Numbered from the stretch's first letter, positions 36,486 to 44,827 are shown. The stretch: DNA of 64,000 nt from CAYGSN01 sp964352675 (GCA_964352675.1 CAYGSN010000002.1:1-64000); one strand, 5' to 3'. The notes: generated by a model from the letters alone, not told the origin. A program made the numbers and translations.

Positions 36486-37802
36486 ATGACCGCAATCTTA
36501 GACATCCATGCCCGCCAAATCCTCGATAGCCGGGGCAATCCCACCATCGAAGTTGATGTTACCCTTGAAAGCGGCGCGCGCGGCCGCGCGGCCGTGCCCT
36601 CCGGCGCCTCAACCGGCGCTTACGAGGCCGTGGAGCTTCGTGACGGTGATAAGAATATCTATCTCGGCAAAAGCGTGCACAAGGCTGTCAACAACGTAAA
36701 TGGTGAAATATCCGAGGCGCTGATCGGCATGGATGCCGAAGAGCAGATGGTCATCGATCGCACGATGATTGATCTGGACGGTACGGAAAACAAATCCCGT
36801 CTGGGGGCCAATGCCATTCTCGGCGTGTCGCTGGCCAATGCCAAGGCGATGGCCGATGAGCTGGATATGCCTCTCTTTCGCTATATTGGCGGCTCCTACG
36901 CCCATACGCTGCCCACCCCGATGATGAACATCATCAATGGCGGGGCACATGCCGATAACCCGGTCGACATCCAGGAGTTTATGATCATGCCGGTGAGTGC
37001 GCTTGATTTCTCCGAAGGGCTGCGCGCCGGGGCGGAAATTTTCCACCACCTCAAAAAACAGCTCAGCAATGCAGGGCATAACACTAATGTCGGGGATGAG
37101 GGCGGCTTTGCGCCCGGCGTTAAATCCTCGACCGAGGCATTGGACTTTATCATGAAATCGATTGAGGCCGCGGGCTATACACCCGGCGAAGATATCGTGA
37201 TTGCGCTTGATGCTGCCTCCACCGAATTCTTCAAGGACGGTAAATATCATCTGGCCGGTGAGGGCAAAGTGCTATCCTCCGATGATATGGTGCGCTATTA
37301 CGAAGATCTCTGCGCCGCCTATCCCATCGTGTCCATTGAGGACGGCTTGGCCGAAGATGATTGGGCCGGCTGGAGCGCTTTAACAAGCACCCTCGGCGAT
37401 AAGGTCCAAATGGTCGGCGATGATCTCTATGTTACGAACGCCAAACGTCTGGCGCGCGGCATTGATGAGCGCGCGGGCAATGCTGTACTGGTCAAGGTCA
37501 ACCAGATCGGCACGCTCAGCGAGACCCTGGAAACCATCGAACTGGCCAAGAAGGCTGAATTCGGCATTGTGCTGTCTCACCGCTCCGGCGAGACGGAGGA
37601 TGCCACCATTGCCGATCTGGCCGTCGCCACAAACGCCGGGCAGATCAAGACGGGCAGTCTGTCGCGCTCCGATCGTACGGCGAAATACAACCAGCTCCTG
37701 CGCATTGAAGAAGAGCTAGGCCCCGCCGCGAAGTACGAAGGGGCAGGGTTCCTGCGCGCCCCGCTGGCGAGTTTTGCGAAGAAGAGCAAGAAAGCGGCAT
37801 AA
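36486..37802 (+). CDS. eno: Enolase
   Basis: Glycolytic enzyme converting 2-phosphoglycerate to phosphoenolpyruvate; also an RNA degradosome partner in some bacteria. N-terminal start ILDIHARQILDSRGNPTIEV, substrate loop PSGASTGAYEAVELRDGD, metal and catalytic residues in the SIEDGLAEDDW region, and the signature VLVKVNQIGTLSETLE followed by VLSHRSGETED. Length 438 residues. A hairpin with a T-tract follows. Confidence 0.98.
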   Translation: MTAILDIHARQILDSRGNPTIEVDVTLESGARGRAAVPSGASTGAYEAVELRDGDKNIYLGKSVHKAVNNVNGEISEALIGMDAEEQMVIDRTMIDLDGTENKSRLGANAILGVSLANAKAMADELDMPLFRYIGGSYAHTLPTPMMNIINGGAHADNPVDIQEFMIMPVSALDFSEGLRAGAEIFHHLKKQLSNAGHNTNVGDEGGFAPGVKSSTEALDFIMKSIEAAGYTPGEDIVIALDAASTEFFKDGKYHLAGEGKVLSSDDMVRYYEDLCAAYPIVSIEDGLAEDDWAGWSALTSTLGDKVQMVGDDLYVTNAKRLARGIDERAGNAVLVKVNQIGTLSETLETIELAKKAEFGIVLSHRSGETEDATIADLAVATNAGQIKTGSLSRSDRTAKYNQLLRIEEELGPAAKYEGAGFLRAPLASFAKKSKKAA

Positions 37803-37833
37803 AAACTTAAATTCTAAAAGTGTGAATCTTTTG

Positions 37834-37898
37834 AGTCACTTAAGAGGGTGTGTTCTCTCTATGTTCACTCTAAGCCACTGACTCTATTGCATTTTTTT
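37834..37898 (+). terminator. Possible terminator after eno
   Basis: Imperfect inverted repeat: AGTC...CTTA-A-GAG (37834-37846) pairs with CTC-TAAG...GACT (37868-37883), followed by a run of seven T at 37892-37898. The stem has an asymmetric internal loop, so strength is uncertain. Confidence 0.4.
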
Positions 37899-37900
37899 AT

Positions 37901-37929
37901 TTGACGCCCCGAATCACATGTGATTCTAT
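37901..37929 (+). promoter_or_regulatory. Promoter with 16-bp palindromic operator ahead of the ftsB-like gene
   Basis: TTGACG (37901-37906) is separated by 17 bases from TTCTAT (37924-37929), a weak -10. A perfect 16-bp palindrome, GAATCACATGTGATTC (37911-37926), fills the spacer. Such a position suits a repressor that blocks polymerase. The start of transcription would fall on or next to the ATG at 37936, and no proper Shine-Dalgarno sequence is present, so the message may be leaderless. Confidence 0.5.
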
Positions 37930-37935
37930 GGGGGT

Positions 37936-38247
37936 ATGAACACGCTTCTTCAAAACCGCTTCATTATTCGTCAGAGCTTAATCACCTTTATCGGCGTATG
38001 TTTGTGCCTGTATTTTTCCTTTCATCTGGTGCAGGGAAATCGGGGGGTCGTCACTTTGGCCGCACTTGAATCGCAAATAGAAACATTGTCGCAAAAGAAT
38101 ACAAAAATTTCTGAAGAAAAAGAACGTTTAAGGCAAAAAGTTGTGATGATGCGTCCCGGTACTTTAGACGGAGATCTGCTTGAGGAAAGGGTTAGAGCCG
38201 TGTTGGGGTACCGTCAAAAAGACGAGTTTACAATCCTGTCAAATTGA
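37936..38247 (+). CDS. ftsB: FtsB/DivIC-type septum formation protein
   Basis: Small bitopic division protein of the FtsQBL complex. One N-terminal membrane helix (about residues 14-32, SLITFIGVCLCLYFSFHLV) and a leucine-zipper-like coiled coil (LAALESQIETLSQKNTKI), followed by a short conserved C-terminal part (DLLEERVRAVLGY). Length 103 residues. The position between eno and pdhA is conserved in alphaproteobacteria, which supports the call more than the sequence does. Confidence 0.85.
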   Translation: MNTLLQNRFIIRQSLITFIGVCLCLYFSFHLVQGNRGVVTLAALESQIETLSQKNTKISEEKERLRQKVVMMRPGTLDGDLLEERVRAVLGYRQKDEFTILSN

Positions 38248-38287
38248 ATTATAAAACGTTGCTTAAGCCCTGTGAAACCAAGAAAAA

Positions 38288-39346
38288 TTGTGCAGCGTGT
38301 CAAAAAAACCTTCGAAATCAAAACCTGTTTCCAAGAAAAAGCCGAAGCTGAAATCGGTATCGAACAGTAATCCTGAGCCAACAGTTGAGGACCTCAAGAA
38401 ATTTTACCGTGATATGCTGCTGATCCGCCGTTTCGAAGAAAAGGCCGGGCAGCTTTACGGCATGGGCCTGATTGGCGGGTTTTGTCATCTTTATATCGGT
38501 CAGGAGGCCGTCGTCACCGGCATCAATTCCGTGCAGGAGCCTCAGGATACTGTCGTCACCACATATCGCGATCACGCTCATATGCTCGCCTGCGGTATGG
38601 ATCCGAAGGGGATTATGGCGGAGCTGACGGGCCGCATTGGCGGCTATTCTCGCGGCAAAGGCGGCTCGATGCATATGTTTTCTAAAGAGAAGAACTTTTT
38701 CGGCGGTCACGGTATTGTTGGCGCCAGCACAGCCATCGGCACCGGCCTCGGCTTTTCCCACAAATATAAAAAGGATGGCGGCGTTGCTGTGGCCTATATG
38801 GGCGACGGCTCGGCCAATCAGGGGCAGGTGGCGGAATGTTACAACATGGCCGCCCTCTGGGATTTGCCTGTGCTTTACGTCATTGAAAATAACAAATACG
38901 GCATGGGCACGTCCGTTGCGCGCTCCTCAGCCGGCGAGCTTTATAAGCGCGGTATCGGCTACGGCATTCCGGGTGAGCAGGTGGATGGCATGGATGTTTT
39001 CGCCGTGCAAGCCGCTGCGCGTCAGGCTTTGGATTACGTGCGCTCCGGCAACGGACCATATATTCTCGAGGTCATGACCTACCGTTATCGAGGCCACTCC
39101 ATGTCCGATCCTGCTAAATACCGGACCAAGGAAGAGGTTGAAGGCATGAAATCTGACCGCGATCCGATCACTATGATCAAAGATATGCTACAGGCCGAAG
39201 GGGTTGCTGAGGAGGACATCAAAAAGATCGATAAAGAGATTAAAGAAATCGTAAACGAAGCCGCCCAATTCGCACAAGATTCCCCGGAGCCAGGCGCGCA
39301 TGAGCTCTGGACTGATGTATTGGTAGACGTGGAGGCCGCTGAATAA
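38288..39346 (+). CDS. pdhA: Pyruvate dehydrogenase E1 component, alpha subunit
   Basis: Thiamine diphosphate-dependent decarboxylase half of PDH. The TPP motif is GDGSANQGQ...ENNKYGMGTS, and the phosphorylation-loop-like segment TYRYRGHSMSDPAKYR is present. Length about 352 residues. The start is unclear: TTG at 38288 or GTG at 38297, neither with a clear ribosome binding site; the first 30 residues are a Lys/Ser/Pro-rich linker, so either is possible. Stop and pdhB start share one base. Confidence 0.95.
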   Translation: MCSVSKKPSKSKPVSKKKPKLKSVSNSNPEPTVEDLKKFYRDMLLIRRFEEKAGQLYGMGLIGGFCHLYIGQEAVVTGINSVQEPQDTVVTTYRDHAHMLACGMDPKGIMAELTGRIGGYSRGKGGSMHMFSKEKNFFGGHGIVGASTAIGTGLGFSHKYKKDGGVAVAYMGDGSANQGQVAECYNMAALWDLPVLYVIENNKYGMGTSVARSSAGELYKRGIGYGIPGEQVDGMDVFAVQAAARQALDYVRSGNGPYILEVMTYRYRGHSMSDPAKYRTKEEVEGMKSDRDPITMIKDMLQAEGVAEEDIKKIDKEIKEIVNEAAQFAQDSPEPGAHELWTDVLVDVEAAE

Positions 39347-40767
39347 TGCCAACAAATATTCTTATGCCTGCATTATCGCCGACCATGACCGAGGGGAATT
39401 TGGCCAAATGGTTGAAATCCGAGGGCGATGCCGTCAGCGCTGGCGACGTGATTGCCGAGATCGAAACCGACAAAGCCACGATGGAGGTCGAAGCGGTTGA
39501 TGAAGGTATTCTCGGCAAAATTCTCATCTCTGAAGGCACGCAAGGCGTGGCGGTGAATACGCCGATTGCCGTGCTGCTGGAGGAGGGCGAAAGCGCGAAT
39601 GATATTGGCGAAGCACCGGCTGCGCCTGCCGCCGTACAAGAACAGCCAACTGAAAGTGTTGCGCCAGCCGTGCAAAGCTCGGCAACCCAACAAGAGGGTA
39701 AGCATATTGCCAACCGCGATATTCTCTACGCCCAGGGCGAGGTCATCGAACCACCTGCGTTTGACGAATCTGCCTTTACCGACACCTACACCGTCACCAT
39801 ACGCGAGGCACTCCGCGATGCGATGGCAGAGGAAATGCGCCGGGATAAGGATGTGTACTTGATGGGTGAGGAAGTCGCCGAATATCAGGGCGCCTATAAA
39901 GTCTCGCAAGGCCTTCTCGATGAATTTGGCGCAGGGCGCATTATTGACACCCCGATCACCGAACACGGTTTTGCAGGTCTTGCCGTGGGTTCCGCCATGA
40001 ACGGCCTGAAGCCCATCGTCGAATTCATGACCTTCAACTTCGCGATGCAGGCGATTGATCACATCATCAACTCAGCGGCCAAAACGCTCTATATGGCTGG
40101 CGGCCAGCTCGGTTGTCCTATCGTTTTTCGCGGGCCAAACGGTGCGGCGGCGCGCGTGGCGGCCCAGCATTCACAATGTTTTGCGAGTTGGTATGCTCAT
40201 ATTCCTGGTCTTCAGGTTCTTTCACCTTGGTCTGCGGCGGACGCTAAGGGGCTTATGAAAGCGGCGATCCGCGATCCAAACCCTGTGGTCTTTCTCGAGC
40301 ATGAATTGATGTATGGCGAGAGCTTTGAATGCCCCAGTGATGAAGATTTCGTTATCCCAATTGGGCGCGCGAAAATCGAACGTGAGGGCAGTGATGTCAC
40401 CATCGTTGCGTACTCAATCATGGTCGGCAAAGCGCTTAAGGCGGCGGAGGTTCTGGCGGAGCAGGGCATCGAGGCGGAGGTCATCAATCTGCGCACTATT
40501 CGCCCACTTGATCGCTACACCATTTTAGAAAGCGTCAAAAAAACCAACCGCATCGTCTGCGCCGAAGAAAGCTGGCCCTATGCCGGCATCGGCTCCGAAA
40601 TCGCCGCGCTGATTGGGGAGCATGCGTTTGATTATCTCGACGCCCCGCTGGCCCGCGTCTGCGCCGCCGATGTGCCATTGCCGTATGCAGCGAACTTGGA
40701 GGCTCTAGCCTTACCCCAAGCCGAACACATCGTCGCCGCGGCAAGAAAGGTTTGTTATGCCGATTAA
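39346..40767 (+). CDS. pdhB: Pyruvate dehydrogenase E1 component, beta subunit with N-terminal lipoyl domain
   Basis: Second half of heterotetrameric E1. Residues 1-80 are a lipoyl domain with the modified lysine in EIETDKATMEVEAVDEG, as usual in alphaproteobacteria. A linker to about 140 precedes the transketolase-like domain (VYLMGEEVAEYQGAYKVSQG, PITEHGFAGLAVG) and the C-terminal domain (RTIRPLDRYTI). Length 473 residues. Overlaps pdhC by 11 bases. Confidence 0.97.
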   Translation: MPTNILMPALSPTMTEGNLAKWLKSEGDAVSAGDVIAEIETDKATMEVEAVDEGILGKILISEGTQGVAVNTPIAVLLEEGESANDIGEAPAAPAAVQEQPTESVAPAVQSSATQQEGKHIANRDILYAQGEVIEPPAFDESAFTDTYTVTIREALRDAMAEEMRRDKDVYLMGEEVAEYQGAYKVSQGLLDEFGAGRIIDTPITEHGFAGLAVGSAMNGLKPIVEFMTFNFAMQAIDHIINSAAKTLYMAGGQLGCPIVFRGPNGAAARVAAQHSQCFASWYAHIPGLQVLSPWSAADAKGLMKAAIRDPNPVVFLEHELMYGESFECPSDEDFVIPIGRAKIEREGSDVTIVAYSIMVGKALKAAEVLAEQGIEAEVINLRTIRPLDRYTILESVKKTNRIVCAEESWPYAGIGSEIAALIGEHAFDYLDAPLARVCAADVPLPYAANLEALALPQAEHIVAAARKVCYAD

Positions 40768-42028
40768 AGTAACAATGCCCGCTCTATCCCCCACTATGAC
40801 CGATGGCACGTTGGCCAAATGGCTCAAGGCCGAGGGCGATACGGTTGAGGCCGGCGATGTGATCGCCGAGATTGAAACCGATAAAGCGACCATGGAAGTT
40901 GAAGCTGTCGATGAGGGTATCCTCGGCAAAATCATTGTTGCCGCCGGAACGCAAAACGTGCCGGTCAATGACGTGATTGCCGTGTTGCTGGAAGAAGGCG
41001 AAAGCGCGAAAGATATAGACATGGGTGTCATCCTGAGCGGAGGGCGCAAGCCCGCAGTCGAAGGATCTGATACAAAGCCAAAATCAGATCCCTCAGCACA
41101 AGCGCTTCAGTATGACAAAAAAGAAAAAACCAGCCAGTTATCTGGCGATCGCATCGCAGCGTCCCCGCTGGCCAAACGCATCGCCGCCGATAAGGGCATA
41201 GACCTCTCCACCATACAAGGCTCCGGCCCGCGCGGTCGTATTGTTAAGGCGGATGTCGAGGCCGCTAAATCTGGCGCGGCCGCTGCACCTAAAGCACTCG
41301 CTACTGCCGTTCCTGCCAACGCCAAAACCAATGAATTCGGCATGGCCTATACTGAAATCCCGAATAACAATATCAAGAAAATTACTGCCAAACGTCTACT
41401 GGAATCAAAAACCACAGTGCCGCATTTCTATCTCACTATTGAATGCGATCTGGAGAACCTTCTTGCGGCACGCAAACACATTAACGATCAGGCCGGGGAT
41501 GCCTTCAAACTCTCAGTGAATGATTTTATCATCAAGGCTGCGGCCATGGCTCTGCAGGCTTATCCGGCGGCTAATGTCTCCTGGACGGAAGATGCTGTGC
41601 GGCAATATATCAATGCGGATATTTCCGTTGCCGTCGCCACGCCGAACGGCCTGATTACACCGATTGTTAAAGCGGCGCAGGGCAAGGGCTTGCAGGAAAT
41701 TTCGGAAGAGGTCAAAGCACTGGCCGCCAAGGCGCGCGCGGGCAAGTTACAGCCGCACGAGTTTCAGGGCGGCACATTCACCATCTCCAATCTCGGTATG
41801 TTCGGGATCAAGGAATTCGCCGCAATTATCAATCCGCCGCAAAGCTGCATTCTTGCGGTCGGGGCGGGAGAGCAGCGCCCGGTCGTGGTCAATGGCGAGG
41901 TTGAAATCCGCACAATGATGAATTGTACGTTATCGACGGATCATCGTACAGTTGACGGGGCGGTCGGCGCGGAGTGGTTGCAGATTTTTAAACGTTATAT
42001 CGAAAACCCTGTGAGTATGCTGGTTTAG
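40757..42028 (+). CDS. pdhC: Pyruvate dehydrogenase E2, dihydrolipoamide acetyltransferase
   Basis: Core of the PDH complex. One lipoyl domain (residues 1-80, lysine in EIETDKATMEVEAVDEG), an E3-binding domain (about 130-170, ASPLAKRIAADKGIDLSTIQ) and a catalytic domain ending in the active-site motif LSTDHRTVDGAVGAEWLQ. Length 423 residues, ending ENPVSMLV. A second, synonymously diverged copy of this ending (NPVSILV plus stop) lies 397 bases downstream beyond a small AT-rich gene. Confidence 0.97.
   Translation: MPIKVTMPALSPTMTDGTLAKWLKAEGDTVEAGDVIAEIETDKATMEVEAVDEGILGKIIVAAGTQNVPVNDVIAVLLEEGESAKDIDMGVILSGGRKPAVEGSDTKPKSDPSAQALQYDKKEKTSQLSGDRIAASPLAKRIAADKGIDLSTIQGSGPRGRIVKADVEAAKSGAAAAPKALATAVPANAKTNEFGMAYTEIPNNNIKKITAKRLLESKTTVPHFYLTIECDLENLLAARKHINDQAGDAFKLSVNDFIIKAAAMALQAYPAANVSWTEDAVRQYINADISVAVATPNGLITPIVKAAQGKGLQEISEEVKALAAKARAGKLQPHEFQGGTFTISNLGMFGIKEFAAIINPPQSCILAVGAGEQRPVVVNGEVEIRTMMNCTLSTDHRTVDGAVGAEWLQIFKRYIENPVSMLV
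42002..42028 (+). repeat. Copy 1 of duplicated pdhC 3' end
   Basis: Codes for ENPVSMLV-stop as the true end of pdhC. It aligns over 26 bases (21 identical) with 42399-42425; apart from the first codon, all differences but one Met/Ile codon are synonymous in this frame. Confidence 0.75.
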
Positions 42029-42037
42029 GAGGTTAAA

Positions 42038-42412
42038 ATTACAAAGAAAATCTCAGGTGAATTTAACAAATATGAGCTTGTTGGTTTTAACCATACAAGC
42101 CATGACATTTTTGTTTTCAGGCATCGCGGAGAGCATTTTTTGTTTAATGCTGAGTCAAATGAAGTCCAAGGTCCTTTATCAGTCAATCAATTAGAGAGAT
42201 TAGGAACGGATGGAAGTATAGACAGCGCGCCCAAAGATATGCAATCTGTGTTTGATACGCAACAAGAAGCTGTAGATTTCTTTCTTAAATATTATCAGGA
42301 AAACTTGAATAAAATGTTTGAGGACTTGGGTATAGAGATTCCAAATCCGACGGTAGGTGAAATGTGTGACTTCGTACAGGAGCTTCGCGGTTCAAGTAGG
42401 AAACCCCGTTAG
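42038..42412 (+). CDS. Small AT-rich hypothetical protein, possibly inserted after pdhC
   Basis: Not recognised; acidic, with the segment EAVDFFLKYYQENLNKMFED. The frame is the same as pdhC and is open from the pdhC stop to 42412. A perfect AGGAGG (42027-42032) sits just ahead of an ATT codon at 42038, which would give about 124 residues. The first ordinary start is TTG at 42140 (90 residues), itself behind GGAGAG. ATT starts are rare but known. Base composition is clearly more AT-rich than the pdh genes around it, suggesting acquisition. Confidence 0.6.
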   Translation: MTKKISGEFNKYELVGFNHTSHDIFVFRHRGEHFLFNAESNEVQGPLSVNQLERLGTDGSIDSAPKDMQSVFDTQQEAVDFFLKYYQENLNKMFEDLGIEIPNPTVGEMCDFVQELRGSSRKPR

Positions 42413-42425
42413 CATACTGGTTTAA
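42399..42425 (+). repeat. Copy 2 of duplicated pdhC 3' end (remnant)
   Basis: In the frame starting at 42399 it reads GNPVSILV-stop, the pdhC terminus. It overlaps the last bases of the small AT-rich gene in another frame and is followed by the ribosome binding site of the next gene. Confidence 0.75.
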
Positions 42426-42442
42426 CATAAGGAGAGCTATAT

Positions 42443-42607
42443 ATGCGTGTATTTATGATTTTATCCCTGTTGGTTGTTGCTGTGGGTTTTAGTGCCTGCC
42501 GCACGGCGGTGAAGACCGATGAGTATCATGTCGAGGTTGAAGACGGCCACAGACATGGAGACGGGGATTTTTGCCCGCCCGGACAAGCTAAAAAAGGGAA
42601 TTGCTAA
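42443..42607 (+). CDS. Small lipoprotein with His/Cys-rich C-terminus
   Basis: 54-residue protein. Positively charged start MRVFMILSLLVVAVG, then a lipobox FSAC with Cys at residue 19, so it is probably lipidated. The mature 36 residues contain EDGHRHGDGDFCPPGQAKKG, ending NC: clustered His, Asp and two Cys that could bind metal or form a disulfide. Start supported by AAGGAGAG, 8-9 bases ahead. Function unknown. Four bases before the next gene, within the pdh-lpd operon. Confidence 0.7.
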   Translation: MRVFMILSLLVVAVGFSACRTAVKTDEYHVEVEDGHRHGDGDFCPPGQAKKGNC

Positions 42608-42610
42608 ATT

Positions 42611-43153
42611 ATGAACGTAAACAGACGGCCGATTGTCGGGGTGATGGGCTCCCACGAAGAAGAGTGGGAGGAATACGCCGATCCGATCGGCGATTTGCTG
42701 GCGCGGCGCGGGTTTAACCTGCTCACCGGCGCGGGGGCGGGGGTCATGACCGCCGTGGCGCGCTCCTTTACGATGGTTAAAGACCGCGAAGGCGTCGCCA
42801 TCGGCATTCTTCCTGCCGTCGATTACAAGGGCCAGAAGCTTGATACGGAGGAATACCCCAATCCCTTTATCGAGATTCCGATGATTACGCCGCTGTCGAT
42901 GAAGGCGCAGAGCGATGTCATGCCGTTTTCGCGCAACCTGACGAATGTTATGACCGCACAGGCCCTGATTATCCTGCCCGGTTCACATGGCACGAAAAAC
43001 GAGGTGTCTCTGGGCCTGCATTACGATAAGCCGATGATCCTGTTCGGTCCGGATCATGCGTTCGATACCTTCCCGGAGGAGCCGCTGCGTGGCGATGATA
43101 TCTCCCATGTGTCGCAATTCCTCGATGATGTGTTCGGGCCGGAGGAAGAATGA
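42611..43153 (+). CDS. SLOG/DprA-like Rossmann-fold nucleotide-binding protein (TIGR00725-like)
   Basis: 180 residues with the pattern of the SLOG superfamily: VGVMGSHEEEW at the N-terminus, a glycine-rich loop LLTGAGAGVMTAVAR, GILP, and the substrate-side motif ILPGSHGTKNEVSLGLHYDKP. Related families include cytokinin-activating LOG proteins and DprA-like proteins; the canonical PGGxGTxxE of LOG is altered to PGSHGTKNE. Ligand unknown. It overlaps lpdA by four bases (ATGA), so it is translated with the PDH E3 gene. Confidence 0.75.
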   Translation: MNVNRRPIVGVMGSHEEEWEEYADPIGDLLARRGFNLLTGAGAGVMTAVARSFTMVKDREGVAIGILPAVDYKGQKLDTEEYPNPFIEIPMITPLSMKAQSDVMPFSRNLTNVMTAQALIILPGSHGTKNEVSLGLHYDKPMILFGPDHAFDTFPEEPLRGDDISHVSQFLDDVFGPEEE

Positions 43154-44535
43154 GCAATAATTTTGACCTGATTGTGATCGGCGGCGGGCCGGGCGGGTAT
43201 GTTGCGGCGATTCGCGCTGCGCAGCTTAAAATGAATGTCGCGCTGATAGAGGCAAATCATCTCGGCGGCATATGCCTGAACTGGGGTTGCATCCCCACAA
43301 AGGCGCTTTTAAGGTCAGCGGAGGTTCATCACCTTATTCAGCATGCCGATCAATTTGGCTTAAAAGTCAGTGGCTTAGAGTTTGATCTTAAGAAAGTGGT
43401 TGAGCGCTCGCGTGGTGTCGCAAAACAGCTCTCCGGCGGCATCGGTCATTTGCTGAAGAAAAACAAAGTCACGGTCATTGACGGTTTTGCGAAATTAAAG
43501 GGTAAGGGGCAGGTCGCGGTCGGCAAGGACACCTATTCCGCCAAGCATATCATCATCGCCACCGGCGCACGGGCGCGCAGCCTGCCGGGCCTTGAAGCCG
43601 ATGGTAAACAGGTTTGGACGTATAAAGAAGCGATGGTGCCGGAAAAGATGCCGAAATCGCTCCTTGTCGTTGGCTCCGGCGCAATCGGCATAGAATTCGC
43701 CAGTTTCTACCGCACGATGGGCGCAGACGTCACTGTCGTTGAAATCATGGACCGCGTGCTTCCGGTGGAGGATGAGGAAATCTCAAAACTGGCGCAGAAG
43801 CAGTTCGAGAAGCAGGGCATGAAGATCCTGACCGGCTCAAAGGTCACCAAGCTCGATAAAGCCAAGGACAGTGTCACGGCCACGATCGAAGATGCCAAGG
43901 GTAAAACCCAGCAGCTCAAAGTCGATAACGTCATCATGGCGGTCGGCATTGTCGGCAACACCGAAAATATTGGCCTTGAAAACACCAAAGTCAAAACCGA
44001 TCGCGGGCATATCGTGACCAATGAATGGCTGCAGACCGATGAGCCGGGTGTCTATGCCATCGGCGATGTTACCGGCTCGCCCTGGCTGGCGCATAAGGCA
44101 TCACACGAGGGGATCATCTGCGTCGAGAAAATCGCAGGCGTACAACACGTACACCCGATGAAAAAATCAAACATTCCCGGCTGCACCTATTGCATGCCGC
44201 AGGTCGCCTCAGTCGGGCTCACGGAAAAGGCCGCGCTAGAAGCGGGTTACAAAATCAAGGTTGGCCGCTTCCCCTTCATGGGCAACGGCAAGGCCATCGC
44301 GCTTGGCGAACCCGAAGGGCTGGTTAAAACCATCTTCGATGAAAAAACCGGGGAGCTCTTGGGCGCGCATATGATTGGCGCAGAAGTCACCGAGCTGATC
44401 CAGGGCTATGTGATCGGTAAAACCGCCGAGCTGACCGAAGCGGAATTCATGCACACCATCTTCCCGCATCCGACGCTCTCAGAAATGATGCATGAAAGCG
44501 TTTTGGATGCGTATGGTAAGGTTGTTCATTTTTAG
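43150..44535 (+). CDS. lpdA: Dihydrolipoamide dehydrogenase (E3)
   Basis: FAD enzyme reoxidising lipoamide in 2-oxoacid dehydrogenases. FAD site VIGGGPGGYVAAIRAAQLK, redox disulfide GGICLNWGCIPTKALL, NAD site VVGSGAIGIEFASFYRTMGA, and C-terminal His-Glu pair in FPHPTLSEMMHE. Length 461 residues. Last member of the pdh cluster; usually lipA or a similar gene follows in relatives, here a GIY-YIG gene follows with no spacer. Confidence 0.98.
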   Translation: MSNNFDLIVIGGGPGGYVAAIRAAQLKMNVALIEANHLGGICLNWGCIPTKALLRSAEVHHLIQHADQFGLKVSGLEFDLKKVVERSRGVAKQLSGGIGHLLKKNKVTVIDGFAKLKGKGQVAVGKDTYSAKHIIIATGARARSLPGLEADGKQVWTYKEAMVPEKMPKSLLVVGSGAIGIEFASFYRTMGADVTVVEIMDRVLPVEDEEISKLAQKQFEKQGMKILTGSKVTKLDKAKDSVTATIEDAKGKTQQLKVDNVIMAVGIVGNTENIGLENTKVKTDRGHIVTNEWLQTDEPGVYAIGDVTGSPWLAHKASHEGIICVEKIAGVQHVHPMKKSNIPGCTYCMPQVASVGLTEKAALEAGYKIKVGRFPFMGNGKAIALGEPEGLVKTIFDEKTGELLGAHMIGAEVTELIQGYVIGKTAELTEAEFMHTIFPHPTLSEMMHESVLDAYGKVVHF

Positions 44536-44772
44536 ATGGCTTGGGTCGTCTATATCCTGAAATGTGCTGACGACACACTTTATACAGGTATTACGAACGA
44601 TCTTGATAAACGTCTTGAGCAGCATTTGGACGGTACGGGCGCAAAATATATGCGTGGTAGAGCTCCATTTGAATTGGTGTATAAAGAAGAATGCGGTGAT
44701 CGTAGCGCAGCTACAAAAAGAGAGTTAGAGATTAAATCTCTCAGTGCCATCCAGAAGCGGTCTTTATTCTGA
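44536..44772 (+). CDS. GIY-YIG domain protein (YhbQ/UPF0213-like)
   Basis: 78 residues made of one GIY-YIG nuclease-type domain. The Y-x-Y and G-x-x pattern is YILKCADDTLYTGITNDLDKR, followed by HLDGTGAKYMRGRAP and the conserved Glu in the ELVYKEECGDRSAATKRE region. ATG directly follows the lpdA TAG. Small proteins of this kind are suspected DNA repair nucleases; biological role here unknown. Confidence 0.9.
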   Translation: MAWVVYILKCADDTLYTGITNDLDKRLEQHLDGTGAKYMRGRAPFELVYKEECGDRSAATKRELEIKSLSAIQKRSLF

Positions 44773-44827
44773 TATAGAACGCGCTATTTGTCATAATATA
44801 TATTATCACTTCAATATATCGCAAAGA

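Noticed and set aside
39346..41000. Near-identical N-termini of pdhB and pdhC as a recent duplication
   Set aside because: Lipoyl domains on both E1 beta and E2 are the normal alphaproteobacterial arrangement.
44793..44806. AT-rich 14-base palindrome ATAATATATATTAT as a replication or integration site
   Set aside because: Simple alternating AT sequence between convergent genes, without flanking repeats or an integrase.
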